From Pycnopodia helianthoides (lineage: Eukaryota; Echinodermata; Asteroidea; Forcipulatida; Asteriidae): a stretch of 64,000 bases of DNA. Shown one piece after another: positions 34,802 through 47,171 of this stretch (the stretch's first letter is position 1; each line of letters starts with the position of its first letter). The notes beneath the pieces are model-generated. The model was not told where the DNA came from and ran no database searches. It worked only from the letters and a program-made list of their open reading frames with translations. A program made the translations under genes and the position numbers. The stretch spans positions 21,849,273-21,913,272 of the forward strand of contig CM063248.1 in NCBI GenBank assembly GCA_032158295.1, in the 5' to 3' direction.

Positions 34802-37800
34802 ATGGCGGCCTCTGGCGGGTTTTCGTTTGGCGGTGCTTCTTCATTTTCATCCACAAAACCTACAGCAACCACCTTTGGAACGCCATCGTAAGTTTCTCTC
34901 AAGAAAACAATAATCGCAATTTGCTTCAAATGGTTTTGAAAGTGTCTTGTACATAGCTTCGTGCTCATTAAGCAGTTTTACTTTATAGTTTAACCTTTAC
35001 GAATAGTGTAGAAATTTCCGTGGACTGTATAGAGGGCGCCCTAACAGTTTAACGGTCACCGTGGCCGTGAACAGTAAAGTCCCATAATACCGTGGTAACA
35101 GACAATTCATTTTTTGCAGTGCCAGTACGTCATGTATGGGCGACTTTTATATAGTAAATCGGTACGCAATAACCTTCTACTGATCTGGTAAAACAAAATA
35201 AAATCTGAAATGATGCCGAGATTTATTAAATTTAAACAAATATCTTTGAAAAACGTTGTTCCCGACCAGACAAATTTTTAAACTTAATTGTTGTTCTGTT
35301 AAGTGAAATATCAGTGTTCAGATCCTGTTTCATTCTTTAAGGTGTACATCGAAAGTACGTATTTTCACCTCATAAACGTAAAAAAAGACTGGCGTCCAAA
35401 ATTAATGAGAATGGGAAAACTTTTTTTTTTTAATTTAAAAATTCAATTTTGTAAAGGGGGAGTCAACAAATGTTCCTTTTCACAATAAATAATAGGTATG
35501 GTGGTAGAATCTCAAAGAGATAATATTTTTAAGTTCATAAAATTGATTGACAAGTCTTTATACTAGCTAGATTTGATGTGCCTGCAAAATGTCAATACAA
35601 TACAAACGGCATTTACACAAAACCACATGGTGCCACGTTTATACAGAACTGTGTGGTACTGTTGGGCGCAGATCGGTCAATCTGCGCGATCAACCATCGC
35701 GCTGCACTATTGAAAGATCTATTGTTCGCGCAGCAATCGGTCGATCGCGCAACAATCGGTCGATCGCGCAACAATCGGCCGATTGCGCAATGAACATCTT
35801 TGCGCGATCGACCGATCGCGCTACAAGTATTTTTTGCGCGATCGGCCGATCGTGCAGGAGTGACCGATCGTGCCCTAACCCTAACCCTAACCCAAACCTA
35901 ACCCTAACACTTACCCTAACCCTTACCCTAACCCAACCCACCCTAACCCTAACCCTTACCCTAACCCTAACCCTTACCCTAACCCTAACCATGCCCTAAC
36001 CCAATCGGCCGATCGCGCAGAACCATTCCTGCACAATCGGTCGATCGCGCCAAACCAATCCTGCACAATCGGTCGATCGCGCGTGTTTGTTGCGCGATCG
36101 ACCGATTGTTGCGCTCGACGTTGTTGCGCGATCGACCGATTGCTGCGCGATCGACCGATTGCTGCGCGATCGACCGATTGCTGCGCGACCAATAGATCTT
36201 TCAATAGCGCAGCGCGATCGGTCGATAGCGCAGCGCGATCGGTTGATCGCGCAGATTGACCGATCGCGCCCAACAGTACCATTACATGGTGAATGTAAAG
36301 TAGAGTCACTCGCCTGTCATCCATGCAACACATCGTGTCTACAGTACATACAGCCAAGTGAAAAACATAGCTGCACAGTGTGGTGCAGGCGTGCGGATTA
36401 TGTACTATAAACAGCCTTGGATCAACGCTGTACTAAAATATCAAAAACACCAATAGAGGGTCTTGTTTTAATGTTGCGTGCAATGCAGGGCAAAGTTAAT
36501 AATTTTTCCCAATGCACGTCAATAGATGCTTCATTGAAGTTCCATTTTAAACACCAGTCGTTGATAATCGCAAAGATAAGACATGAGACAAGGAAATTGC
36601 ATTGCTTGCACAAGTTTAAAAACAATACAAACGATCACTAAGTAAAAAATTAACAAAAAGTAGATAAAACATTGCACATGAAAAAATGCAAAAGGATTAA
36701 ACAAAAATAACAGAGATGTATTAACTCTAAATCTAGCCATGTAGAGAAAAAAGAAAAAATACATACAAAGTTCATGAACCAACATTCATTATAAATTACA
36801 AATCGCATTGTGGAACGTATTACCCGTTGGTACAGAAGGGTAAAGATGACGGTTTGTGCGAGCAGCCGGCAGTCTCATTTTATTACTTCTAGGAATGACG
36901 TGGGTGTCTATTGATGTCCAAAATACAACTAAACAGACCACTTACCCATTCTTGGTAAAAAGAGTCTACCGACTGCAAATACAACCCCTTCATCTTCCCT
37001 ACTTTCCTCCAATCAGACAATCATATCTTTATCCCTTTTCAAAACGTTCCCGCCCCAGCCCATCAAATATTAACCCCCTTGCTGTCTGACCATTCAATAC
37101 CATTCAGTGTGGTTTTGAATGATATATAAACTATGCCAGCCTGCAATATGATACCATGAGGGAATGCATAGGTACACAGTACACAGTTAGTTCTGTGCAC
37201 AGTTGTGCCACCGTACACAACCTTGGCAGTCGAATGGTTTCAAATGGTTGGTCAACTCACTGGGAAATGTTGCCAAGAGTCACTGACAGTAGGAGGGTTA
37301 ACTTCATACTCCACAGATCACTGATAAATAGAATGTCACAAGAATTTTATCACTGATTAAGCTTTTTCATTACGTCATCCAAGTGAGCACACCAATCAAG
37401 TTTATCATCAAACATAACCCCAAAGTTTTATAAATGTATGTATTCACTCATTCATCACAGTTGATATTAGTCACAATGTTACTAGGCCCTTGCTCACTAT
37501 AACAAAAGTCATTGACAAGTTTTTTAGTCTTAGCCACATTGATTGAGATAATTTTGTTTGTAGTAACCAACATAACGATCAATTTCAGCTTTATAACTTC
37601 TATCATCATTGTGTTTAATAACACCTAGCAAAGCAGTATCATCGGCAAATTTAATATCTTGAAAGTCAGTGTGACTGGATTGAAAGTCAGATTGTATACA
37701 CAGTGAAAAGGAATGGACCTAACACTTTACCTTGTGGAGCACCTGTGTTGGTGATTAAGCACACAAACTTAAGATTATCATTTGACTTTACAAATTGACT

Positions 37801-40800
37801 GCGATTTGTGAGAAAATCAAGGATTTAAGCCGAATCAGCTGATGGGGAAGGTCCATATTCAACAACTTGAGGAGATTAAGTTGCGTTGTGTTAAATGCAG
37901 AAGAAAAATCGTAGCACATTGTCCAAACAGAGTTACCATTTCTAGAACCCTCTAAGTGAGAATACAACTTTTCTAACTTGTATACAATTGCATCTTGTGT
38001 ACTGCAGCTGCTAATGTACGCAAATTGCATTTAACAAGAAGAGGCTTTAATTGATTTATCAAAATTTTCTCAAGTACTTTCATGACAGATGATGTAAGAG
38101 CAAAAGGCCTCAGGTCATTACTCATACATTAATGTTCCACCAGCCTGTAGCGGCTAAAGAATAGGATTTGTAGGCAGCATATTGGAGAGATTTGCTGCTT
38201 GGTTTATTTTCAGCAAGACTGGTGTTGTCTGATGCTGAGCGAAGTCCAGCCCTAGTTTGGTTTGATGGTAAAAATGTAAAACAAGGTGTGTGTCCATTTA
38301 AGCATTTATAAACATTTACCAATATTTTAAGTTGTTCAAGTTGATTTTATGCTTTTTCCCAACGCTAGATTAACAACAACAAATGCAGGGAGTCTTACCT
38401 TTGGAACACCATCCACAACAAACCCCTCATCTGGATTTTCCTTGGGTGGAGCCAAAACAACTGGTGGATTTGGGTTTGGTGCAGGAGGAGCAATAAGTGC
38501 TGGTAATAATTGGATTATTGACATTTTTTATAAGAAAAATACCCTCACTGATACTCATTGACCCATGAATTTAACATACTTATTGTTATTAATTGAGGTG
38601 CAATTACAGTTTGCAAAGATTAACATATACATGTAGCTTATTGATATTATTAAGCAAGTGTTTGATGTTTTTCCAATTTATATTCTTTAAAAAAATAGGG
38701 TTTGAATGCACTTTAAAGTTCTTGATTTTTCTTACTAATTGACAGCTGGCAATCTTTTTGGTGCAACCACAACACCATCCACAGCAGGGGGCTTATCACT
38801 GAGCTTGGGCCTGAAACCAACAACAACAACCACAGCAGCAGGAGGTTTTAGCTTTGGAGGAAGTACAGCAGCCAAGCCTGGAGGGTTATTTGGCACAGCA
38901 ACCACATCAACTGGAACTGGATTCTCGTTTGGCGGAGCTCCAACTGCAGGTAAATTATAAAAGGGGTTACTAGTCATACTGGTTATGATTAATAACAAAG
39001 AAAGTATTTGATTACTTACAACATTGACTCTTTGTTTTATCTTGTCAATGATGTGCTCAATGTAGTGAATAACTTTCATAACTTCTTGTTCATTTCTTGA
39101 CAGTCAATTGCTATCAGTGATTTAAAAAACTGCTGGTTATATTTCTGATTTAAACCTTATTGCCTGTCATAAATAAAGCTAATGTTTTATCAACCTATCT
39201 TAATAACTGTGTGGTTTACAAATCTTTGATTGATCCAGGACTGACCCTAGGACTGCCAGGACCGGCAAAGACAACTACATCTGGATTAACATTAGGAGGA
39301 CCATTAGGGACAGGGTCTAGTGGGTTTAGTTTAACAGGTAGTACCACAGCGACTACTGCTGCAGTCACTAAAGGACTAGGAGGAGTAGATCCTTTATCTT
39401 TAGCTACATCAAGTACTACAGGTACAAGTGGTACAGTCACATCAGGCACCAGGTAATTATTATCCAGTCAACAATTTATCTCATTGGTCATACGATGAAC
39501 ATCATTAACCTGGAATATATTTATTTTGTGCATAATAAGTGCCCTGTTTACCCCTTAATAGCACACATGGGGCATATTGTAATTCTGAAATTCTATTTTC
39601 TGTATGTTTATTTTCTATAAGCCCTTTACACATTACAGAGCCAATTCTCAGGAAACAAAACCTCAGGAAATTCTTTGGGAGTTGTAACTCCACTGCCACC
39701 CTATGTTCATTTAACACTCAATGAAATTTTCCTGTGACGAATGAATACTCGGTATGCTAACCCCAGGGTTATCTCGCTTAACTCTACTCCCAAGCAGGGG
39801 TAAACTATCTCCTGGGAAAATTTCCTGGGAAATTTGCTAGTGTGAAAGAGGCTATAGATAACTGTTTTTCCAAATGCTGAATCTGTCTTACTTTTGTTGA
39901 TTTGTGAAACTGCTGATTTTGATAATTTCCATGGTTGCTTGTTACTATTTTCTTGTTACATATGTTTGCATCACCATATTTATATTTTGTGTTTTGCTTT
40001 TTGCTATGTGTATTTGTATTAGTAAAAAGGAAATGTTCAGATATATTTTGTGACACTTATTTGTTTTACAACCATTTTAAGAATGGTATTTGGTTTTACC
40101 CATATAACTGATATTAACTTCGTATTATGTTTTCCCAATACAAACAAAATAACAAACTTCCATTGTGGAGTTAACATTTCTCGTACATACTGCACACATT
40201 GATACTTTGAGTTATGTGTTAGCATGTCAATTTGTGGATGATATTTTAAGCAAAAGTGTCTTTTTGTTCTTAGCGATAACAAGACAATAAAAGAAACCCC
40301 TCTTCAGCTAGAAATCTCTGAAACAGTCACCTCATTCAAGTAAGTCTACCATTTACTTTATTAAATGTAGCTGTTTTGCTCTTAGCTGTTAAAATGTCCA
40401 CTTATTCTTGCTTTTTTTTGCATTTTGTTTCTGAATAACTTAACTCAATAATGTTTGTCTTTAACAGATTGATAATATTATTTTTGTTTAGATTTTTTTT
40501 AAATCCACAGTCAACACCCAAAAGCTGGATACACCCATAGGACATCACTCCATTTCCGATATGATTTTACAGGTCATTGAGGCACTAGGTAACCACAGAG
40601 AGACTGTTTGTCTGAGTATGGAGAAACTGTGGATAAGGCACTCCCAGACCATTCAACCCCATGGTCTGAACATCCAAGAAGGAAATGACTAATAACCTTT
40701 TGTCTTTGCCTCCTCCTTTTTCCCACAGATATCCCCTTTTTAGTCTGCCTCATCCACTAATCAACGACTTTTTCTCCCTCTTCCCGTCTTTGATTTTGTC

Positions 40801-42779
40801 CTTTGTGTTTCCAACCTCCTTTGGTCAAACAAGCCCATTCCCTCTACCCCCACCCCTTTTGTCACCCTCTTCATTGTTCATTCCTTTCTTTTTATGTGTG
40901 CTTTCTGCCTCTCCCTTTTCATCTCTTTCCACCTGACTGCATTTGTTAGACTAGTACATGTATACCTATTTATGTGTGTTGTGTTGTCATTTAGCCTTCG
41001 GGAAAGACTCTGCTAGGGTCAAAACCTCAGGCCACTAACTATTTTTTAGATTTAAAAACAATAAGCCTAAGTTTACATACTTTTAGAAACACACTATCTT
41101 GCATAATCAGTGCTATAACTTATCCCATACGGACTTGCTCAGACTTTGATGGGAGATTAAGTTTATACTTCTAATGTTTATTCCATTCAGGAGTTATGTT
41201 AAGAAACAAAAGGCCATCCGGGAGGATATCACACGCTTTTCTGTCAAGCCATACCACCATGTGCAAGAAGAAATAACTGCTCTAAAGCAACTCCTGGCTG
41301 TTGTGTCCAACGGCTTACAGCGTAATGCCATTGCTATTCATAAACTCAAGTTTGAGTCGGCACAAGAGCTGAAAAATGCTGAAGTTGCTCACAGAACTCA
41401 AGAAGTTCCTCCAGCTCTTCAACTTGAGAACTATGCACCTACAGAGTAAGTGTTCTTTTTGCATGAATCATCTGCACTTTTATCACGAGTACAAATCAAA
41501 TTGATGTCAAAAGCAGTATTAATAAAGCAGGCCTTTGGCTTATCAGAATTTTTCCTGATTTCAGGTGGTTTTTTTCACAGTTCTCCCTCACTTTCAAGCT
41601 GTCTTTAAAAAAAATTGTCATCAACCGCAATGTGCCCAAACCATTAATTTAACATTTGTGGTCATGAATACTGCTAAATATTTGTTAAGTTTTATAAAGT
41701 CAAAACCTGCTTATCCTAACCTGTTTTTTCACAGTTCTCCCTCACTTTCAAGCTGTCTTTAAAAAAATTGTCATCAACCGCAATGTGCCCAAACCATTAA
41801 TTTAATATTTGTGGTCATGAATACTGCTAAATATTTGTTAAGTTTTATAAAGTCAAAACCTGCTTATCCTAACCTGTTTTTTATTTTCTCTGTATGATTT
41901 GTCTTTGAATACCCAGGTACTTCCAGAGATTAGTAGAGCAATTTGAAGATCAGATGCATTTATGTAGACAGCAGATTGAGCAGATGGAGAGTTACATGGC
42001 ATCTCTGGCACAACCAAATATCTACACACCACAAGGTATGAAGACATAGAAACACTCCAGTTGGTAGTTTGTACAATAAGGTCATAACAAAGAGTATTAG
42101 GAAAGTTGAGCCAATACGTTATATATGCCTTTCCTGCCGATTTGTATGGTGTACTATTTCAAGTCACAAAAACTGCATAAATGCATCACAATTTTTCTTC
42201 TGTGTTTTAACCTTTCTTGTATGCCCTTGTATGTGTTTTTTTATGCGTATTTGTAATATTTTTTATTGCTGTTTGTATATTTATATATTTTTATATTTCA
42301 ATTTATTGTTGTGCTGTTTTGGACCAGCTGGAGAGGAGAGCCTCTAGACAGGAACTGTGTTTCTTTTAGGCAATCCTTCGGGCTCCAGCTGTTTCTTTTT
42401 CCTTCCTCTGTATTTTAATTGCCACTTCATATTCGCTAAGCTGGCTCTCTTCAGATTTTCAAGGGACTTTTAAAAACTCGTTTGTTTGAATCTTTAGTTG
42501 TGTAACTTGCTTTTATATTTATGTCATTGTTTTTTGTTTTGTGTTGCACATAGAGGCTTCTGCATTATGCGCTATATAAATATTTTGTACTATTATTTCA
42601 TCTTATCACAGCATGCAAAAGAAAAATTACATTTTCATTTGTGCCGGTTACTCCTCGAGTCAGGCTACGTCCCGTAGCCTTAGATCTCAAGGGTCTTTCT
42701 CAGGATCCTCGCTGTTCCCAAAAGCGCCGCCTTCTGTAACAGATCTATCCTCACATTTGTCCCTATTTCATCTAGATTG

Positions 42780-42815
<36 letters not shown>

Positions 42816-45800
42816 GCTGTATCTTTTAATGTTTTTTACCTAATTAATGTGCATTATTGTACTTTTTATCTACCAGAGAAATTCTTGTTCCTTTCTCTGT
42901 ATTTTAGTTGCTCATTGCTGTATCTTTTAATGTTTTTTACCTAATTAATGTGCATTATTGTACTTTTTATCTACCCGAGAAATAAAATAAGTATAAAATA
43001 TAAATTACAACATCTAACACTGTTTTTTTTTTCGGTTTGATATTTGTGTGTGCAGAGTTGGCAGTGATTATGGTGAAGTTAAATGAAACATTTATTGCAT
43101 TGGCTGCTCAGCTACAGTCGGTACATGAAGCTGTCAGGGTAAGTACAAACAAGACTACATTACAGTGAATACTTGTTTTCTTATTAGTTCTGAATATAAA
43201 GTTTTAAATTGACACAATTTGGTTTGAGTATCAACAGACTTTTATTATGACACTTTAATGCCTCTATTGATAAGCACACTTCATAAAAGACCTTTAAATA
43301 ATGTCAAACTACTTTTATTAACAGGCTCAGAAAGAACAGTATTTGAATTATCGGAGAGTCTACCACAGTGATGTGGAGAATGTGTTTACTACTCAAAAGA
43401 AGACTGCAGAAAGGGAACGCAGAATTGGTACCCTTCCAATGGGACCAGGGGCTTTTGATAATGTGTCAAATGCTGCTGCTATTGCCATGGCAACGGCATT
43501 ACAGACAGCTCAGAAACCAGCAGGTGAGTTCAACACAATTTTCATTGATGTTCTTTAATTCAAATGTGTAAAAGTGTGTTCATTAACCAGTTTTTAATCC
43601 CCAGTAATATGAGTTATGTTCACTGTTGATTCCGTTGTTCCTGTCTGTACCAGGCCAACAAAGCATAGTATGAGTGATGTTGTTTTGAATATTTTTAATC
43701 TTAAAGCAATCTTGGTTTAAAGTTGATACTGGGGCCTTTTCCAAACCTTGGCTTGGGCTCTGGCTCCGGCTTGGCTCTGTCATTTATTTTGGAGTGGTGG
43801 ACATTGTACAGTGTTTCCAACATCAAACGGAGCCTGAGCCAGAGCCTAAACCGAGGTTTGGAAAACATCCCATGTGTGAATCACTCTTAGAAATAAACAT
43901 TGTTTGAAGGTAGTATTTGATTCTTTCACTTAGGTATCCAAGCTGCAGGGTTAGCTGGTCCATTCACTGGTGCTTTGGGTGGCACGTCCACCCTTGCTAC
44001 TGGAGGATTTGGAACAAGTACTCTGGGCCTTAATTCTGGAGCAGGTGGACTGGGTGGTCTGGGTACAACAGGAGGATTGGGAACTACTGGACTAGGTACA
44101 GGAGGGTTCGGTACAGGCTTTGTAACCCAGAGCACTGTACTAGGACTTGGTACCCAGTCCATAGGATTGGGAACAGGAACAGGTATGGGTACAACTGCTG
44201 GATTTGGAAGTGGGCTTTCTACTGGGTCATCCTCATTTGGATTTGCGTCAAAGCCAGCAGCAGCTGCAACAAGCTTTGGTGGTAGTCTGAGTGCTGGACC
44301 AACTGTGGGCAGTACAGGATTTGGTTTTACTACAGGTAGAATATGTTTAATATGTATTTGATTGTATATTTAGTGAATAATTTTGCAATGATAATATTCA
44401 TCATGGTTACTTTTGGATGATCGGATGATTGCATTGGTTGACAGCAAGCACTTTGATTGCTAATTGTTACCACACTATCAGTTGATATTTTGTGTTCACT
44501 GTAAGATGCAGTTTTTACAAACTCTTCATCATGGCAATCTATTGCTTTTCTTCAAATGAACAAAACCTATTTTAACAAGCAAGGAAAGAGTTTTTAGTTG
44601 ATATATATTTGTGCAATTTGCACTTTAAAAATTTGGTTTGGTTCCTTGCTAAAACTGGTAGATCAATCAATTTATGAGAGGGCATGGCCATTTTCATTTC
44701 AGGCATTTTCATTTGAAAACCTTAAAAATTGTGAGAAACTTTTGGCCAAGGCCAAGACTAGGGCAACAGAGACCATGGTCTTTGTGGCCTACATGTAATA
44801 CCGGGTCTGAAATTCTCTAAAAAAAGAGCATTGAGGCTGTAAAAGATACAGTGTATGTTATTGCCTGGACAGTTGTTGTGACATGATTTTCCACTTAGCT
44901 GCTTTATTATATGTACATTCCATTCTTTCATCAAACGTCTCAGCCTCCTCATCATGAATCATCACTCGGTCATAAAACATGGAGATGCAATGATGATAAC
45001 TTATATTATCGCGTGTGCATTGACTAAACTGATGGACTTGGCGATTATGTTTGCCACCACTTTTTGAAGTCTATACATGTAGTTTGTTCAGTTGCAATTT
45101 TACTTGATGTATGATTGTTGCTGGTGTAATAAATAGCATTAAAAGGGTTTGTCCTACTCTTTACTGTGCCCCACATTGGGAATTTTGTATGTATCGTTTT
45201 GGCAATGTTCCACTGCTGGAAAAACACATCTCTGCATGCTTGCATTTTCCATGCTGTTAAAATTAACTTATTTCTTCTCAAATGCTGCTCAATTATTGAT
45301 TAATTACTTGATGCTTTTCTTTGCAGTTTTCCTTTTCATTTTCTCCTAATCATTTCATCAACTTATTCATTCCTATCATGGATCACACTTTATGTTTTCT
45401 TTTCCATTTCAAGTTGTTAAATATTTCACTCTTTCAATATTATATATTTTTAAATCTAAATTTAGCTTGATTAAGTATTTTGTTTGACCTCCTTCAAACG
45501 ATTTAAGAAACAAGTTGAAAACCTTTCGTATCTGTTCTCTAGTAAACCAAACCACATTCTGTATTCTGTAGACATTGGTTATTGGGGTTCCAACTAGTTT
45601 TCTTCAGATAGTTTCTTGTTATTTTGTGATCTAAGGCAATCTTCCTCTATCATTTCCTGTAGCTTTCAAGTTTTAGGTGCTCCTCTAAACCACTTGAAAG
45701 TCTCACCCTCGGTGAGTGATGTCCTTCTTTGTTTTCCCCTTCATCTGTCCTTGCGTCCTTGCATCACCATTCCTCTCTCCATTTCACACTTTGTACCTCG

Positions 45801-47171
45801 CATCTCATTTTCTATTTCCACCCAGCCGCATCAGCTTCTATGTGCTATCTTTCCGTTTATTTTTTTCAAGCAAGCATGAATTGTGTGCCTCACTTTAAGC
45901 TTATTGTTGAACAACAATTACCGTTGTTGTAACTAGATACATTGACAAAACAAGAACATGAATTATGGTGACAAACTTTGGACAAAGTTAAAGGGTTTTG
46001 AAATCTGTGAATTATCAAATTACCTTCCACCCTTATTTTAAGTTCCTGTGTTCCATGAGTTGTTTCATGATGGTAGGGTTAGAGTTAGATAAGACAGAAA
46101 CATGATTACTATCCACACAGCTAGATAGGGACCTTTTGTTAATGTACTTTCAGAAGAATACAAATAATTAAGCCAGACGTTTAAAGGCAGGGTAAACTTT
46201 TTGTAGTGATTGTCAAAGACTAGTATCCTCAATTGGTGTATTCCAACATATGCCTACAATAACAAACCTGTGAAAATTTTGGCTCAATTGGTCATCGAAG
46301 TTGCAAGAAAATAATGAAAGAAAAAAAACACCCTTGTTGCATAGAATTGTGTGCTTTTAGATGCATGAGAAAGGCTTCCAAGTGCCTGAAGCCTTTCTTA
46401 GATTCAAATCTTGGGGTGAAAAATTACCTCTTTTCTCTAAAACTAAATTACATCAAAGGGAGTCTTTTCTAACAGTATGTTTTATAAAATCAACAGCTCT
46501 CTAGTGCTCTTTACAAAGTAAGTTGTTGTACTCAATAACTTGTGGAGTCATTACCAAAACTACACCCTGCCTTTGAAGGAAATTTCAATGAACATCATCA
46601 GCCACTTTTTGTTAGCTTTGACCTGCTACTCATAGGCTACACTGCATTGATTTCAGTAACAGGAAGGATAGAAACCAGCCTTTAAGATTTGAAACACTAG
46701 TCTATTAAACCTATGATCTGTTTAAACTTTAGATCAACTTCTAAATTGGCTGTATACAGAAATCCATGGTCAAAGCTACTGTCCATTGCAGATTGATCCT
46801 TATAGCAATAATACACCTGTCTCTTTTAAACTAAATGCATATTAAGTTTTAATGTGTTTCAGTATGAACAAAGTATAACTGTCAGGACATTGGATTAGCT
46901 GGTGCTCCTTGCTAAGCCCACTGTTGCATCTGACAATCAACCAAATTATTACCATTAATGAAATTACCTAGCTTCTACTTTTAAAGTACATTGCCGTTTC
47001 ATTTCATAATGGGGCAAGTTAAACTTTGTTTGCCAGTAGACTCAAACTTTGCATCTTCATTTTCTGACCTCAGCAGGGGCCCTTGGAACCAGTAGCTTTG
47101 GATCTACCACCACAGGGAAGCCATTACAGTTGCAGAAACCACCCAGCAAGCACCGAAAAGGCACCAGGTAG
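34802..47171 (+). CDS. NUP58: Nucleoporin p58/p45
   Basis: Eleven coding exons give 619 aa: 34802-34887, 38369-38502, 38746-38949, 39239-39452, 40274-40339, 41191-41445, 41917-42035, 43056-43138, 43325-43523, 43934-44335, 47074-47171. All introns are GT-AG and frame is kept to the TAG at 47169. NUP58 pairs with NUP62 and NUP54 in the central channel of the nuclear pore. Residues 1 to about 225 are FG/GLFG-type low-complexity repeats (GFSFGG, LTFGTP, NLFGAT). Residues about 230-420 are the alpha-helical segment with the family blocks VQEEITALKQLL, LKFESAQELKNAE and YFQRLVEQFE. Residues about 455-600 are again Gly/Thr/FG-rich, and the tail is basic (KHRKGTR). Length and order match the vertebrate protein (about 600 aa). 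Intron 1 is 3.5 kb and full of mobile DNA. Confidence 0.95.
35655..36280. mobile_element. Foldback element with a telomere-like core in NUP58 intron 1
   Basis: The ends GGTACTGTTGGGCGC (35655-35669) and GCGCCCAACAGTACC (36266-36280) are exact inverses. The match continues inward for well over 100 bp (GATCGGTCAATCTGCGCGAT, CTATTGAAAGATCTATTG). The arms consist largely of sub-repeats of GATCGGTCGATCGCGC, itself nearly palindromic. The centre, about 35872-36001, is CCCTAA / CCTTA repeats, the C-rich telomere strand. ACATGGTG occurs at 35625-35632 and 36284-36291 and could be a target duplication, though the left one is 22 bp from the arm. No protein is encoded; VRVRV-type frames are translations of the repeat. 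Confidence 0.85.
37365..38125 (-). mobile_element. Decayed LINE reverse transcriptase in NUP58 intron 1
   Basis: The minus strand carries reverse-transcriptase motifs in order, across several frames: DLRPFALTSSVMKVLEKIL (near 38110-38050), CYDFSSAFNT (near 37910), GAPQGKVLGPFLFTVYT (near 37740-37690), KFADDTALLG (near 37655-37625) and a late FGVMFDDKLDW block (near 37430). FADD is the catalytic motif. The order suits CR1/Rex-type LINEs. Stops and frameshifts show it is dead. Confidence 0.85.
38122..38322 (-). mobile_element. C-terminal fragment of a second LINE
   Basis: The frame VNVYKCLNGHTPCFTFLPS then RAGLRSASDNTSLAE resembles the thumb/tail region of LINE polyproteins (the usual YKCLNG...R.LRSS pattern). 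It lies just upstream, in element orientation, of the RT block at 37365-38125 and just before NUP58 exon 2. Confidence 0.6.
39615..39858. mobile_element. Short inverted-repeat element in NUP58 intron 4
   Basis: AGCCCTTTACACATTACAGA at the left is roughly mirrored by CTAGTGTGAAAGAGGCT at the right. Inner words (ctcaggaaa / tttcctgggaaa) also mirror. It is non-coding. Confidence 0.5.
40500..41040 (+). mobile_element. Probable Penelope-like remnant with hammerhead-like core (copy 2)
   Basis: A frame at about 40572-40692 reads VIEALGNHRETVCLSMEKLW IRH...IQPHGLNIQEGND, which has the feel of the GIY-YIG C-terminus of Penelope-like polyproteins, but the match is weak. About 300 bp downstream, 40994-41032 has GCCT pairing with AGGC around a GACTC/GGGTC stem and an AAAAC / CTC core, homologous to 2373-2408. 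The CUGANGA box is degraded (TTCGGGA). It lies in NUP58 intron 5. Confidence 0.4.
41571..41881 (+). repeat. 155-bp tandem duplication in NUP58 intron 6
   Basis: The segment starting ttcacagttctccctcactt and ending ttatcctaacctgtttttt occurs twice in a row with about two differences (an A-run length change and aacatttg/aatatttg). It sits about 35 bp before exon 7 and duplicates a CAG-ending pyrimidine tract, giving decoy acceptors. Confidence 0.9.
42430..42600 (+). mobile_element. LINE 3' tail in NUP58 intron 7
   Basis: ttcaagggacttttaaaaac (DFQGTFKNSF), then gcgctatataaatattttgt and att repeats, match the 3' tail style of the LINE fragments at 17990 and 20925. Confidence 0.5.
42781..42983 (+). 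repeat. TTA microsatellite and a two-copy repeat of about 70 bp
   Basis: An (ATT)n run at 42781-42815 is followed by ttgctgtatcttttaatgtt ... ctaccagagaaat, which recurs about 100 bp further on (42914-42983) with one change. It lies in NUP58 intron 7. Confidence 0.85.
43733..43873. mobile_element. Hairpin MITE in NUP58 intron 9
   Basis: GGGGCCTTTTCCAAACCTTG and GGCTCTGGCTC are mirrored by GAGCCAGAGCC and CGAGGTTTGGAAAACATCCC. A similar style of element is at 54644-54785. Confidence 0.7.
46178..46580. mobile_element. TTAA-type MITE, family M1 (copy in NUP58 intron 10)
   Basis: It starts gtttaaaggcagggtaaact and ends ttaccaaaactacaccctgc. The body matches 21464-21825 (cacccttgttgcatagaatt, gggagtcttttct). 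Confidence 0.8.

Noticed and set aside
35690..36357. VRVRV-rich and TLTLTL-rich frames as proteins
   Set aside because: They are translations of the telomere-like core and the GATCGGTCGATCGCGC sub-repeats of the foldback.
38336..39449. Minus-strand Pro/Val-rich frames (38336-38524, 38735-39079, 39216-39449)
   Set aside because: These are antisense shadows of the FG-repeat exons of NUP58, whose exons splice in frame on the plus strand.
43926..44162. Minus-strand Pro-rich frame
   Set aside because: It is the antisense of the Gly/Thr-rich NUP58 exon 10.
45616..45932. Three overlapping plus-strand Ser/Pro/Phe-rich frames in NUP58 intron 10
   Set aside because: They come from a pyrimidine-rich stretch, are open in all three frames, and have no family resemblance.
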